Positions 50,828 to 60,040 of a stretch of DNA of 60,705 bases are shown in pieces. Position numbers and translations under genes: made by a program. The stretch's first letter is position 1, and each line of letters begins with the position of its first letter. The notes below the pieces were generated by a model. It had not been told where the DNA came from. It worked only from the letters and a program-made list of their open reading frames with translations, and made no database searches. The stretch comes from Bacillota bacterium (GTDB taxonomy: Bacteria; Bacillota; Clostridia; Oscillospirales; Oscillospiraceae), in contig JAQXVF010000047.1 of NCBI GenBank assembly GCA_029224785.1, positions 1 to 60,705 on the forward strand, in the 5' to 3' direction.

Positions 50828-52663
50828 ATGACGGAATTACTGCAGAGAATTCTCCCCACTGTGCAGAAACCGGCACGGTACACCGGCGGAGAGTACAATG
50901 AGATCCAAAAGGACCCGGCGGATGTTCGGGTACGGGTGGCGTTCTGCTTCCCGGATACCTACGAGATCGGTATGTCCAATGTGGGCATGCGGATCCTGTA
51001 CGGGGTCATGAACGAGATGGAAGGCGTCTGGTGCCAGCGGGTATTTGCCCCCTGGGGCGATATGGAAGAGGCAATGAAAACCCACAATCTGCCCCTGCGG
51101 GCCCTGGAAAGCCAGGAGCCGGTGAAGGACTTTGATCTGGTGGCATTTACCATCGGCTATGAAATGTCCTATTCCAACATTCTCAATATGCTCCGCCTGG
51201 CACAGATCCCGCTTCATAAGGAGGACCGCAAGGGCCTGAAGAATATGGTGTTTGCCGGAGGCGTCTGCGTGTACAACCCGGAGCCTCTTGCGGACTTTGT
51301 GGACTTTTTCAGCCTGGGCGAGGGGGAGGAGATCACTCCGGAGATCCTGCGGCTGTATGATCGAGCCAAGGCGGAAGATTGGAGCAAGGAGGATTTCCTG
51401 CGGGAGGCGGCGAAGATTCCGGGGGTCTATGTTCCGGGACTCTACCGCCATGAGTACGGGGAGGAAGGTACCCTGCTCCGGATTGTTCCGGAGGAGGGCG
51501 CGCCGGAAAAGGTGACCAAGCGGATCATCGAGGATCTGGATCACGCCTATTTCCCCACGAAAATGGTCGTTCCCTCCACGGAGATCGTCCATGACCGGGG
51601 GAACCTGGAGCTGTTCCGGGGCTGCATCCGGGGCTGCCGCTTCTGTCAGGCCGGGTTTACTTACCGTCCGGTCCGCAAGAGGCGGGCGGATACCCAATTC
51701 CGGCAGGCCAAGGCCATGCTGGAGGATTCCGGCTTTAATGAACTGACGCTGTCCAGCCTTTCCACATCGGACTACCGGGAGCTGAAGGCGCTGACAGATG
51801 CGCTGATCCCCTATTGTGAGGAACACAAGATCAGCCTGTCGGTGCCCTCCCTCCGGGCGGACAATTTCTCCCGGGAACTGATGCAGAAACTGCAGACCCT
51901 GCGGAAAAGCGGCCTGACCTTTGCTCCGGAAGCGGGGACTCAGAGACTGCGGGATGTGATCAACAAGAATCTGACCGAGGAAGAGATCCTGACAAGCTGC
52001 GCCACCGCCTTTGCCGGGGGATGGAGCAATGTGAAGCTGTATTTCATGCTGGGACTGCCTACGGAAACGGACGAGGATGTGCTGGGCATTGCCGACCTGG
52101 TGTACAAGATCATTTGTGCCTGGAAGGAGCACGGGATCAACAAAAAACGGGGACTTCGGGTCCATGTGGCCACGGCCTTTTTCGTGCCAAAGCCCCATAC
52201 GCCCTTCCAATGGGAGCAGCAGATCACGCCTCAGGAGTATCTGCGGCGCTGCAAGCTGCTGAAGGAGCACTTCTATTCCAAGTCCATTGAGTATGACTAT
52301 CATGCCCCGGATCTGAGCTGCCTGGAGGCGGTGATGGCAAGAGGGGACCGCCGGCTGGGCCCGGTAATCGAATACGCAGTGGAGCACGGTGCCCGGCTGG
52401 ACGGATGGGACGAGTATTTTCGGTATGATCTGTGGCAGGATGCCTTCCGTGCCTGCGGTGTGGATCCATCCTTCTATACCACCCGGGGATTTGGGCAGGA
52501 GCAGGTGCTCCCCTGGGATACCATTGATGTAGGCGTCAGCCGGGATTTCCTGTGGAGGGAGCGCCAGCGGGCCTACCGGGGGCTGGTGACGCCGGACTGC
52601 CGCCATGGCTGCTCGGGCTGCGGCGCCAACTGCCTGCTGAAGGAGGTGCCCTGTGATGCATAG
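50828..52663 (+). CDS. TIGR03960-type B12-binding-like/radical SAM protein
   Basis: 611 residues. An N-terminal domain resembling B12-binding folds (about 30-190; PDTYEIGMSNVGMRILY) is followed by a radical SAM core with CIRGCRFC near residue 270, and a C-terminal CSGCGANC group. Typical of the radical SAM proteins always found beside DUF2344 (TIGR03936) genes; in many Clostridia the two lie near rne/rng and rplU. Reaction not established. ATG 50828 follows GGAG by 7 nt. The 3' end overlaps the DUF2344 gene by 8 nt. Confidence 0.92.
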   Translation: MTELLQRILPTVQKPARYTGGEYNEIQKDPADVRVRVAFCFPDTYEIGMSNVGMRILYGVMNEMEGVWCQRVFAPWGDMEEAMKTHNLPLRALESQEPVKDFDLVAFTIGYEMSYSNILNMLRLAQIPLHKEDRKGLKNMVFAGGVCVYNPEPLADFVDFFSLGEGEEITPEILRLYDRAKAEDWSKEDFLREAAKIPGVYVPGLYRHEYGEEGTLLRIVPEEGAPEKVTKRIIEDLDHAYFPTKMVVPSTEIVHDRGNLELFRGCIRGCRFCQAGFTYRPVRKRRADTQFRQAKAMLEDSGFNELTLSSLSTSDYRELKALTDALIPYCEEHKISLSVPSLRADNFSRELMQKLQTLRKSGLTFAPEAGTQRLRDVINKNLTEEEILTSCATAFAGGWSNVKLYFMLGLPTETDEDVLGIADLVYKIICAWKEHGINKKRGLRVHVATAFFVPKPHTPFQWEQQITPQEYLRRCKLLKEHFYSKSIEYDYHAPDLSCLEAVMARGDRRLGPVIEYAVEHGARLDGWDEYFRYDLWQDAFRACGVDPSFYTTRGFGQEQVLPWDTIDVGVSRDFLWRERQRAYRGLVTPDCRHGCSGCGANCLLKEVPCDA

Positions 52664-53315
52664 ACTCCTTTTTGAAAAAACGGGAAACGCGGTGTGGATC
52701 TCCCACCTGGATCTGATGCGCCTGTTCCAGCGGGCCTTCAAGCGGGCGGGGCTGCCCCTGACCCATACCCAGGGCTTCAATCCCAGACCGTCGGTTTCCA
52801 TTGCGCTGCCCCTTTCTGTGGGTGTGGAGAGCCGGTGCGAGCTGCTGGATTTCGATCTGGAGTGTCCGATCCCGGAGGAGGAAGAACTGATCTCCCGGCT
52901 GAATGCCGCTTTGGTGGAGGGAGTGCGGGTTCTTCGGGCATACGCAGACGGGAGAAAGCTCCGGGATTTGTGCTATCTGAACTGTGATGTGGTTTTGGAG
53001 TACGACGGCGGTGTGCCGGCCGGGGCAGGGGAGGCGATCCTGACCCTGCTGGATCAGCCGGAGCTGAATGTGGAGAAGAAAAACAGAAACGGTGTCACCG
53101 TGCAGAACATTGCGTCCATGATCCGGGAAAGGTCCATGGAGACAGGAGCCTTCGGGGAGCTGATTCTGCACGCCACGGTATGCTGTCAGAATCCCACCCT
53201 GAATCCCGCCCAGATCATCGCAGCTATTGAAAAATACCTGCCGGAACTGGCTCCGGATTTCTTCCGGTGCTGCCGGGTCGATCTGTTGGACAGAGAAAAG
53301 AATCAATTCAGATAA
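52656..53315 (+). CDS. TIGR03936/DUF2344 radical SAM-associated protein
   Basis: 219 residues. MHRLLFEKTGNAVWISHLDLMRLFQRAFKR-like opening (quoted in part: WISHLDLMRLFQRA) and GFNPRPSVSIALPLSVG are the DUF2344 signatures. Always partnered with the preceding radical SAM protein and probably acts with it. GGAGG 9 nt before the ATG; a GTG immediately before is an alternative start. Confidence 0.92.
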   Translation: MHRLLFEKTGNAVWISHLDLMRLFQRAFKRAGLPLTHTQGFNPRPSVSIALPLSVGVESRCELLDFDLECPIPEEEELISRLNAALVEGVRVLRAYADGRKLRDLCYLNCDVVLEYDGGVPAGAGEAILTLLDQPELNVEKKNRNGVTVQNIASMIRERSMETGAFGELILHATVCCQNPTLNPAQIIAAIEKYLPELAPDFFRCCRVDLLDREKNQFR

Positions 53316-53326
53316 GGAGAATCACC

Positions 53327-53545
53327 ATGGAGGAATTGTATGAACTGGAATGCTGCCCCTGCTGCCGCGGAAACGGTATGCTGATGCACGAGGGCGGCTG
53401 GAATGTGCAGGTGGAGTGCGCAGAATGCGGCGCCCACACCATCTATCTGGAGTATGACGGGGAAGAGGAAAAAGCGCAGGCGGAGAAAAGCGTGATCCGC
53501 CTGTGGAACCTGGGAAAAGTCATCCGTCAGGATCCCGGCGAATAA
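53327..53545 (+). CDS. Small zinc-ribbon protein resembling Lar restriction-alleviation family
   Basis: 72 residues. CCPCCRGNGML and VECAECGAHTIYLEY supply two CxxC pairs, followed by a helix ending AEKSVIRLWN. This is the pattern of the Lar_restr_allev family (CPFCG...C..CGA...A...WN). Such proteins are common in phage and bacterial genomes; a role in restriction alleviation should not be assumed. AAGGAG lies 7 nt before the ATG. 12 nt after DUF2344, so in the same operon. Confidence 0.75.
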   Translation: MEELYELECCPCCRGNGMLMHEGGWNVQVECAECGAHTIYLEYDGEEEKAQAEKSVIRLWNLGKVIRQDPGE

Positions 53546-53568
53546 TTCGTCGAACAGAAAAATAATAC

Positions 53569-53597
53569 TTGCAAAATTTGCTGTAGTGTGGTATTAT
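53569..53597 (+). promoter_or_regulatory. Promoter of tRNA-Pro
   Basis: TTGCAA (53569-53574), 17 nt, TATTAT (53592-53597), 28 nt before the mature 5' end. Confidence 0.7.
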
Positions 53598-53624
53598 CAT
53601 TGGGCAGCAAAGATTGCAGGTTAT

Positions 53625-53701
53625 CCGGGTGTGGCGAAGTTTGGTATCGCGCTTGAATGGGGTTCAAGAGGCCGCTGGTTCGAATCCAGTCACTCGGACC
53701 A
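53625..53701 (+). tRNA. tRNA-Pro (anticodon GGG)
   Basis: Full cloverleaf: acceptor CCGGGTG/CACTCGG (one G-U pair), D stem GCGA/TCGC, anticodon stem CTTGA/TCAAG with loop ATGGGGT (anticodon GGG), T stem GCTGG/CCAGT with TTCGAAT loop, discriminator A and encoded CCA at 53699-53701. Reads Pro codons CCC/CCU. Confidence 0.95.
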
Positions 53702-53705
53702 TATC

Positions 53706-53743
53706 AGCACGATGGTTTTGATACGAAACCATCGTGCTTTTTC
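53706..53743 (+). terminator. tRNA-Pro terminator
   Basis: Thirteen-bp stem AGCACGATGGTTT / AAACCATCGTGCT with a 6-to-7-nt loop, followed by TTTTC. Confidence 0.9.
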
Positions 53744-53856
53744 TATATTGGTTGATATTTACACAGCAATTTGATACAATCTATTCGACAAACTGGAATT
53801 TGTCTAACTGGTTTGCACCACACCAACGCAAAAACATGAATTGGGAGGTGAGTTAT

Positions 53857-54399
53857 ATGTTCGATTATGAATGCCACTTTGATGCGTATTGCAAAAAGGA
53901 AGGTCTTGATGTGTGTCTATCATTCGATATGCCTTCTGGATATGAGAACGCAAACGGAATATTTGATATAACAACGAAAACTGTTTTTATCAATAAAACG
54001 AACTTGGACAATGTTCCCGACTACGAGAAATTGTTTTACTTATTTCATGAATTAAGGCATGCAGAGCAGTATCTTGCCCCAAATAATTTTGATTATGCAA
54101 TCAAAAAGAGTCTTCAATATGTTATAATGTTTGATGGTACCTGCTATAAATTGATTGATGGTGTTTATCATCAATGCAAATTGGATGGCGAAGAAGATTA
54201 TTTGGTAAATCTTTATCTCGGGCAACCATATGAAGTTGATGCAAATACCTTTGCTTATGAACATACCAAAAGCATTTATGGAGATTCGGAGCCATTGAGG
54301 AAATTGTATGAATTTTGGATTCCGCATTATCCAATGTCGAACGATGTCTATGATTCTGTATTCTCACTAATTGATGCTAAAATTATAGTAGAATCTTGA
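53857..54399 (+). CDS. Putative HExxH (gluzincin-like) metallopeptidase, AT-rich
   Basis: 180 residues. HELRH at 64-68 in LFYLFHELRHAEQYL and PYEVDANTFAYEH at 125-137 with E127 as probable third zinc ligand; this arrangement resembles ImmA/IrrE-type peptidases. Base composition and codons (ATA, AAT, TTA) are far more AT-rich than the neighbours. Situated right after a tRNA gene with its own GGAGG ribosome site. This suggests acquisition by horizontal transfer. No cognate repressor or toxin gene is next to it. Function unknown. Confidence 0.75.
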   Translation: MFDYECHFDAYCKKEGLDVCLSFDMPSGYENANGIFDITTKTVFINKTNLDNVPDYEKLFYLFHELRHAEQYLAPNNFDYAIKKSLQYVIMFDGTCYKLIDGVYHQCKLDGEEDYLVNLYLGQPYEVDANTFAYEHTKSIYGDSEPLRKLYEFWIPHYPMSNDVYDSVFSLIDAKIIVES

Positions 54400-54449
54400 A
54401 CATCTCTCCATCGCGGAAGTAAGCAAATTCTATCTGTAAAACAATTAAC

Positions 54450-54479
54450 AACAGCCGCTTCGTGATTGAAGCGGCTGTT
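54450..54479 (+). terminator. Hairpin after the AT-rich gene
   Basis: AACAGCCGCTTC / GAAGCGGCTGTT stem (12 bp) with a 6-nt loop; followed by ACATTATG, so the T run is poor. Confidence 0.55.
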
Positions 54480-54552
54480 ACATTATGTTCAGCAAGTTGG
54501 AATTAAGGCTTTTTCGAATTAAATAGAATCATTATTGTCAAAACACTTCAAA

Positions 54553-54586
54553 AAGACTCGAAAGCAAGAGCTTTCGGGTCTTTTTT
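54553..54586 (+). terminator. Second terminator in the 54.4-54.7 kb gap
   Basis: AGACTCGAAAGC / GCTTTCGGGTCT (one G-U pair) with AAGA loop, followed by TTTTTTC. The gap 54400-54698 holds only these two hairpins; no gene seen. Confidence 0.8.
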
Positions 54587-54698
54587 CATATGGAAGCAGA
54601 GAACCGGCGGCCTCTGTATGCGCAAAACGTATAGGGAACGCCGGAAAGCGCGTTTTTTTGATACTGCTGTACATAGGACCTCCTGCATCTGCTGCCGA

Positions 54699-56414
54699 TT
54701 ACTGGGCCACGGTGTACAGGGAATAGAAGAAGCCCTTCTTTTCCATCAGCTCCCGGAAGGTGCCTGCCTCCGCAATCTGTCCGTTTTTCAGGGTCAGGAT
54801 GCAGTCGTAGCGACTTAGCAGGGATTCGTCCAAAGCATGGGTGACCACGATCCGGGTCAGACCCTCCAAATCCAGAATGGCGGAGGAAACCTGATACGCG
54901 GTCTGGGCATCCAGGGCGGCGGTGGCTTCGTCTGCCAGCAGCACCTGCGATTTTCGAAGCAGACTCCGGGCAATGGAGATCCGCTGCTTTTCTCCGCCGG
55001 ACAGTCCGTTTCCGTTTTCACCGCACAGATAGTCCTCTCCCCGGGCCTCGATCAGCGAAGACAGGCCGGACTGCCGGATGGCACGGTCCACGTCTTCTCT
55101 GGGGAAGTCGGAAAACAGGGTGATGTTGTCCCGGATGGAGGCATTGAACACAAATACGTTCTGCTGGATGACGGATACCATCTCATACAGAGACGCACTG
55201 CTCAGCGTCCGCAGCTCGGCCTCGTCGAAGCGGATGGAGCCGGAGTAACGGGGATCGGAGGCCATCAGAAGATTCAGCATGGTGCTCTTGCCGCTGCCGG
55301 AGGCACCGACGAGGGCATAGCTTTTTCCGGTCTGGAAGGTCATGTTCACGTTTTGCAGGATGGGTTTCTCCGGCTCATAGGCGTAGGAAAGATCCTGCAG
55401 GGTGATCCCCCTGTCCAGTCCGGCCTTGATGACCTGCCCCTCTTCCCGGAGGTTTTCAGAAAGGGCGTTGGCGGCCTTCTGAATCAGCGCCCGGGCGGCC
55501 CTGCACTCAGCCACTGCCTGGGGAATGGTGCCCACGGGCTGGATCACGAAATTCAGGAGCTGTACGAAGACCAGCACCGTACCGGCGGACAGACCGTAGC
55601 CGGTCAGGGCCAGATAGGCGCCGATGAGGAACACGCCGAACTGGACGATGGTGCCTGCGCAATTGGCGACCAATTGCACCAGAACCGACATTTTTCCCCG
55701 GAGACACTTGGCATCGGACACTTCCCGGACTTTTTCGGCAAACAGGCGGCACATCTGCGCCTCAGCACGGAAGGATTTGATGACGGAGAAGCCCAACAGA
55801 CTGTCCTTCAGGGTGGTCATGTAGGCATCGTTCCGGTCGGAAACCTGTTTTTCCGCCTTTGCCACCAGGTTCCCGGTGGAAAGGGAGGCCAGCAGCGGAA
55901 GTACCGAAAGCCCTACAGAGAGGATCGTCAGCAGCGGGCTGTACCAGAACATCATGGCCAGGGCACCTGCACACAGGACGGAGTTGGTTGCGATCACAAA
56001 GATATTTGTCAGATAATTGGTTTCGATGGAGGCGGCATCGTTGGAGAGGGCGGAAATGTACAGGGAGGAGCTTTCCCCGGAGAATGCCGAGATCCCTTTC
56101 CTGCAGATCTGAGCAAAGACGTAGTCCTTGTACTGGCCGATTCCCCTGGCGATGAACCGGGGCCTGGAGAAATAGGCAAAGACAAAGGCAAGAACCTCCA
56201 GGCCCAGACCAGCGAGGGAGAGAAGAACCAATTGCAGGAGGGTAAAGCCTACGTCCGCGCCGGTGGTCAGGTCAATGATCTGCTGGATCAGCCAGGAGAT
56301 CAGAATATTCGCTGCCGTCAGCAGTAACGTCTGCACCATCGCCAGGACAAGAAGCCATCCGTTTCCCCGGTAGAACTGTCGGGTATATGGCCGAATCGAT
56401 GCGTTTTCTTTCAT
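54699..56414 (-). CDS. ABC transporter, fused permease/ATPase
   Basis: 571 residues. Six-helix exporter-type membrane domain (about 15-310), then the nucleotide-binding domain: Walker A GASGSGKST, signature LSGGEKQR, Walker B VLLADEATAALD and a switch His in VVTHALDES. No N-terminal peptidase domain. Half-transporter that must dimerise. Start at ATG 56414 after GGAGG; the upstream XRE-TPR gene overlaps it by 4 nt, suggesting that the regulator controls or senses its substrate. Confidence 0.93.
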   Translation of the reverse strand: MKENASIRPYTRQFYRGNGWLLVLAMVQTLLLTAANILISWLIQQIIDLTTGADVGFTLLQLVLLSLAGLGLEVLAFVFAYFSRPRFIARGIGQYKDYVFAQICRKGISAFSGESSSLYISALSNDAASIETNYLTNIFVIATNSVLCAGALAMMFWYSPLLTILSVGLSVLPLLASLSTGNLVAKAEKQVSDRNDAYMTTLKDSLLGFSVIKSFRAEAQMCRLFAEKVREVSDAKCLRGKMSVLVQLVANCAGTIVQFGVFLIGAYLALTGYGLSAGTVLVFVQLLNFVIQPVGTIPQAVAECRAARALIQKAANALSENLREEGQVIKAGLDRGITLQDLSYAYEPEKPILQNVNMTFQTGKSYALVGASGSGKSTMLNLLMASDPRYSGSIRFDEAELRTLSSASLYEMVSVIQQNVFVFNASIRDNITLFSDFPREDVDRAIRQSGLSSLIEARGEDYLCGENGNGLSGGEKQRISIARSLLRKSQVLLADEATAALDAQTAYQVSSAILDLEGLTRIVVTHALDESLLSRYDCILTLKNGQIAEAGTFRELMEKKGFFYSLYTVAQ

Positions 56415-57502
56415 TTTGCAGCTTCCTCCTTCTTTTCTTCCAGCAAGATCCTGCACCAGATGGGACGCAGGGCTTTTCCTGTTTTTTCGTCAGCCAGATG
56501 GTTCTCGATGATGGCCATGGCGGTATCTCCCATGTCATCATAGCAGACACCCTGGTCGCTTCCGTGATAAAGCTTCATACCGGTGCCGGCACGATAATCC
56601 GGGGCGGCGTCGAATTTCAGGGCGGTTTTCCGTGCCCTCACCAGCCAGTCATAGGCACCCTGTTCATTTCCCCGAAGGAGATCCATTTCCGCGAGAATCA
56701 GAAACAAAGGGACATCCTCCCGGTCCATCCAGCTTACCGCGGCAGGATCCCGAAGCCCTTGGCCAAACTGCTGAAGCAGCAGGACCAGCTCGGTGATCTC
56801 ATCGTACTTTCCCAGCGCGCCATAGGCATTGGCATAGCCGACACAGACATTGAAAAGCTGACTGTAGCACGCAAGAAGGGCATCGGACAGATACCGCAGG
56901 GCTTCCTCCGCTCTTCCCGGTATCTGGGACAGGATCAGACCGATCAGGCTATTGTTACGCTTGCCCCCGTTGTTCATTTTGAGCAGCTTGATGGCCTCCT
57001 CCATCCGGCCCATGCAGCAGTAACAGGAGGCAATCCGGTTCTGAATGGTCACGGCACTGATCTCGTCATCGGCATTCTGATCGATGAGTTGGAGCGCTTT
57101 TTCATACAGCTCCACAGTTCTGGGCATTTTCTTGGGATCCATGGTCAAAAAGAAGATCTCCGCGCTTTTTAAGACCACATCAAAGCTGTTGGGATATTTC
57201 TGCAGGGCCTTTTCCGCATAGCGCATCCCTTCCTCCAGCCGCTTTTCCTTAGAGAGGCGGTTCAGCGTTTCCGCAGTCTCTCCCATACCCTGCTTCTGCC
57301 AGCCGTAATCCAGCAGCACATCCACGGAGGTTTCAAAGAACTCTGCAATGTCTACCAGCATTTCCAGCTCCGGGGATGCCTTTCCGGCCTCCCATTTGTA
57401 AACGGCACCGGTGGTGACGCCCATGGCCTCCGCAAGCTGCTCCTGGGTCAGTCCTGCCTCTTTCCGAAGGCGGCGAATGTTTGTTCCCAAGCGGATCTCC
57501 AT
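56411..57502 (-). CDS. XRE family regulator with C-terminal TPR-like repeats
   Basis: 363 residues. N-terminal helix-turn-helix (about 5-60: LRKEAGLTQEQLAEAMGVTT then VYKWEAGK), followed by about 290 residues of helical repeats with TPR-like periodicity (e.g. GMRYAEKALQKYPNSFD). This is the architecture of RRNPP-like peptide-sensing regulators, but many XRE-TPR proteins are not peptide receptors. Translationally coupled to the ABC exporter gene. No small signal-peptide ORF found beside it. Confidence 0.88.
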   Translation of the reverse strand: MEIRLGTNIRRLRKEAGLTQEQLAEAMGVTTGAVYKWEAGKASPELEMLVDIAEFFETSVDVLLDYGWQKQGMGETAETLNRLSKEKRLEEGMRYAEKALQKYPNSFDVVLKSAEIFFLTMDPKKMPRTVELYEKALQLIDQNADDEISAVTIQNRIASCYCCMGRMEEAIKLLKMNNGGKRNNSLIGLILSQIPGRAEEALRYLSDALLACYSQLFNVCVGYANAYGALGKYDEITELVLLLQQFGQGLRDPAAVSWMDREDVPLFLILAEMDLLRGNEQGAYDWLVRARKTALKFDAAPDYRAGTGMKLYHGSDQGVCYDDMGDTAMAIIENHLADEKTGKALRPIWCRILLEEKKEEAAK

Positions 57503-57673
57503 TTTCCTGTCTCCCTTCCTTTGGAATGCCCCCCATTATACCATCAGCAGAAAGAGAAATCCACCAACCATCCGTCTATTTGGTAGAATTTTTTTGCAAC
57601 CATTGGTTGTATTGTCGGTGTAGCGGACGCAACAGGCAGGGGATATGCAATTCCCGCAAGGCGACCCCAAAAC

Positions 57674-57710
57674 AAAAGACGGCAAGGCAGTGAAACCTAA
57701 CCGTCTTTTT
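57674..57710 (-). terminator. Terminator of the GGDEF gene (bidirectional)
   Basis: AAAAGACGG (57674-57682) and CCGTCTTTTT (57701-57710) form a 9-bp stem flanked by A and T runs, just beyond the diguanylate cyclase stop. Confidence 0.7.
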
Positions 57711-57721
57711 CAGGTGTTTTG

Positions 57722-58921
57722 TCAGGCATCCTCATCTGACGGGCAGGCTCCGGCGGTACGGCGCCGGTCCAGCCCCACATGCTGATAGTATGCCTCTTTG
57801 CTTTCGTACATTTGTTTGTCAGCCATATTTACCAGCTTATCAATGGGCAGCTCCGGGTGATCTTCTGCGGCTGCGTATCCGATGGAAAGACTCAGACTGT
57901 GTACGATGTTGCCCCTCCAGGATTCCGCCGCTGTCTGAAGAGCGTGCCGGACCTGGGGGATCTGATTCCTGTCCAGCCTGGTCACGGCAACAAACTCATC
58001 GCCGCTGGTGCGGAACGCTCTTCCGTACTTGCCCAAAACCTCCGTGATACATCGGGCGGCACCACAGATCAGCTCGTCGCCTGCGCTGTGACCCATGGTG
58101 TCGTTGATGAATTTCAAACCGTTCACATCGATGAAAAACACCACCAGATCCCGGGGAAGCGATTCGCTTTGGGCGAATTCCCGCAGGGTTTCGGTGTAGG
58201 CATACCGGCTGCTCATTCCGGTCAGAGCATCGGTTTCAATCAGAATCTTCTGGTGGGACAGGCTGTCGTCGCTTCGCTGCTGGGAAAACTCGCTGTAATG
58301 GATAAACAGAAGGATGGTACCGAAGGCAAGGGACAGGCAGGTGGTGCGGATCTGCCAGCCTCCAAGCTCCTGCAGGAGGATGCCCAGACAGACCATCATA
58401 ATGACTGCGTACAGGGAGATCTTGTTTTTCCGCTTGAATTCCCGGCTGTATGCCCGGAAGGAGAGGAGAACACAGGCAAGCGTCATGCAGTATACGGCGG
58501 CATACACAAAATAGAGGGGACCATGGTGATAGTAGTTTTCCTGATCCAGATAAAACAACCAGCCTGTAACGTTAGAAATCAGAGCCAGAAGTGCATTGAC
58601 GGCCATTACGACACACAGGGCGAGGTGGAATCTCTTGTTGGTGGGCCGCCAGATCATGGAGGCGAAGTACACTCCGGAGATGGGAGTGACGATATAGTCC
58701 ATACTTTTGACCAGACCATGGAAGTTCCGGGTCCATTCCGGCGCGCCGTTGAGGACAACGGCTGCCCACTCGGCAAGGGTAGACAGAATCAACAGCGAGC
58801 AGGTGCGATAAAACCGGTGCTTTGTCATGGTGTCCATCCGGGCATTTTCAAAGACCAGGACTCCAAGGACAATGAGTGCCATACATAAAATCGCAACGGT
58901 GGCGGTATAGTTTTCCAACAT
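57722..58921 (-). CDS. Membrane-bound diguanylate cyclase (GGDEF domain)
   Basis: 399 residues. Seven hydrophobic helices cover about 1-210 (a MASE-like sensor), followed by a GGDEF domain: DALTGMSSRYAYTE, FFIDVNGLKFIND, and SGDEF at 306-310 in place of GGDEF, a variant usually still active. No RxxD inhibitory site is seen just before it. Expected to make cyclic di-GMP in response to a membrane signal. GGGAGG before the ATG. Monocistronic. Confidence 0.92.
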   Translation of the reverse strand: MLENYTATVAILCMALIVLGVLVFENARMDTMTKHRFYRTCSLLILSTLAEWAAVVLNGAPEWTRNFHGLVKSMDYIVTPISGVYFASMIWRPTNKRFHLALCVVMAVNALLALISNVTGWLFYLDQENYYHHGPLYFVYAAVYCMTLACVLLSFRAYSREFKRKNKISLYAVIMMVCLGILLQELGGWQIRTTCLSLAFGTILLFIHYSEFSQQRSDDSLSHQKILIETDALTGMSSRYAYTETLREFAQSESLPRDLVVFFIDVNGLKFINDTMGHSAGDELICGAARCITEVLGKYGRAFRTSGDEFVAVTRLDRNQIPQVRHALQTAAESWRGNIVHSLSLSIGYAAAEDHPELPIDKLVNMADKQMYESKEAYYQHVGLDRRRTAGACPSDEDA

Positions 58922-59216
58922 GGTGATTATCCTCCCTGTGTGGAAACAGATCCGGGGTACGGAAATCCTTCCAAAACTGGTAATATTTTCCTTTTAAGCG
59001 TATATTCTACCATAAAACCAGCTGTTTTTCAACGGTAAAAGGGAGAATTCGGAAAAACAACGGGATATCCGGCCTACAGCCCGTGGGAAGGAGAAAGACA
59101 TGGGAGGTTTACAAAGAATTTACGCGGCTGCGGTTTCTGATTTTACAAAGAAACGGTAATATCCTATGTATAGAATCAGTTGGAATCTCAAGAAAACAGG
59201 AGAAAGGAAGAATCGT
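58922..59216. other. Intergenic region between divergent GGDEF and HAD genes
   Basis: 295 nt, AT-rich near 58975-59035. No gene, repeat or confident promoter pair recognised. Confidence 0.5.
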
Positions 59217-60020
59217 ATGATCGATTTTCAGGAGAAAAAGGGGTTCATTTGTGATATGGACGGGGTGATCTACCATGGGAACCGGGTACTGCCCGGGGCA
59301 TCGGAGTTTATTGACTGGCTTCACAGGGAGAAGAAGGAATTTCTGTTTCTGACCAACAACAGCGGCTATACCCCCAGAGAGCTGCAGCAGAAGCTGGCCC
59401 GTATGGGGCTGGATGTGTCGGAGGAGCATTTTTACACCAGCGCTCTGGCCACAGCGGCCTTTCTGAAAGAACAGGCCCCGGGCTGCTCAGTGTACGCCAT
59501 CGGAGAGGCGGGGCTGCTGAACGCACTGTACAATGCAGGCATTACCATGAACGATGTCAATCCGGATTATGTGGTCATGGGGGAGGGGAAGAGCTATTCC
59601 CTGGACACCCTGACCAAGGCAACCAATCTGGTGCGCGGCGGCGCAAAGCTCATCGGCGCGAATTCGGATCTGACCGGACCCATCGAACACGGGATCGCGC
59701 CTGCCTGCCGGGCACTGGTGGCGCCCATCGAGCTGGCCACCGGAAAACAGGCCTATTTCTGCGGAAAACCCAATCCCCTGATGATGCGTACCGGCCTGAA
59801 TCTTCTGGGCTGCCACTCGGCGGAGGCTGTGATGGTAGGAGACCGCATGGACACGGATGTGATCTCGGGGATGGAATGCGGAATGTCCACGGTTCTGGTG
59901 CTTTCCGGGGTGTCCACCCGGGAAACCGTGGATACCTTTGCCTATCGACCCACGGTGGTCCTGGATGGTGTGGGCAGCATCCCGGAAATTGCCCAGCGGC
60001 AAAAAGAGGGAAAAGGGTAA
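59217..60020 (+). CDS. HAD-IIA family hydrolase (NagD/AraL-like phosphatase)
   Basis: 267 residues. Motif I DMDGVIYHG (nucleophile and acid/base Asp), motif II FLTNNSGYTP, C2-type cap, motif III Lys in CGKPNP, motif IV MVGDRMDTDV. Dephosphorylates small sugar phosphates or nucleotides; substrate not resolvable. Start set at ATG 59217 with AAAGGAAG upstream. Confidence 0.93.
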   Translation: MIDFQEKKGFICDMDGVIYHGNRVLPGASEFIDWLHREKKEFLFLTNNSGYTPRELQQKLARMGLDVSEEHFYTSALATAAFLKEQAPGCSVYAIGEAGLLNALYNAGITMNDVNPDYVVMGEGKSYSLDTLTKATNLVRGGAKLIGANSDLTGPIEHGIAPACRALVAPIELATGKQAYFCGKPNPLMMRTGLNLLGCHSAEAVMVGDRMDTDVISGMECGMSTVLVLSGVSTRETVDTFAYRPTVVLDGVGSIPEIAQRQKEGKG

Positions 60021-60040
60021 CTGCCTGAACGAAGGAAGAA

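Noticed and set aside
54535-54726. Small plus-strand ORF of 63 codons in the gap after the AT-rich gene
   Set aside because: It runs through a terminator hairpin, has no ribosome site and enters the 3' end of the ABC gene antisense.
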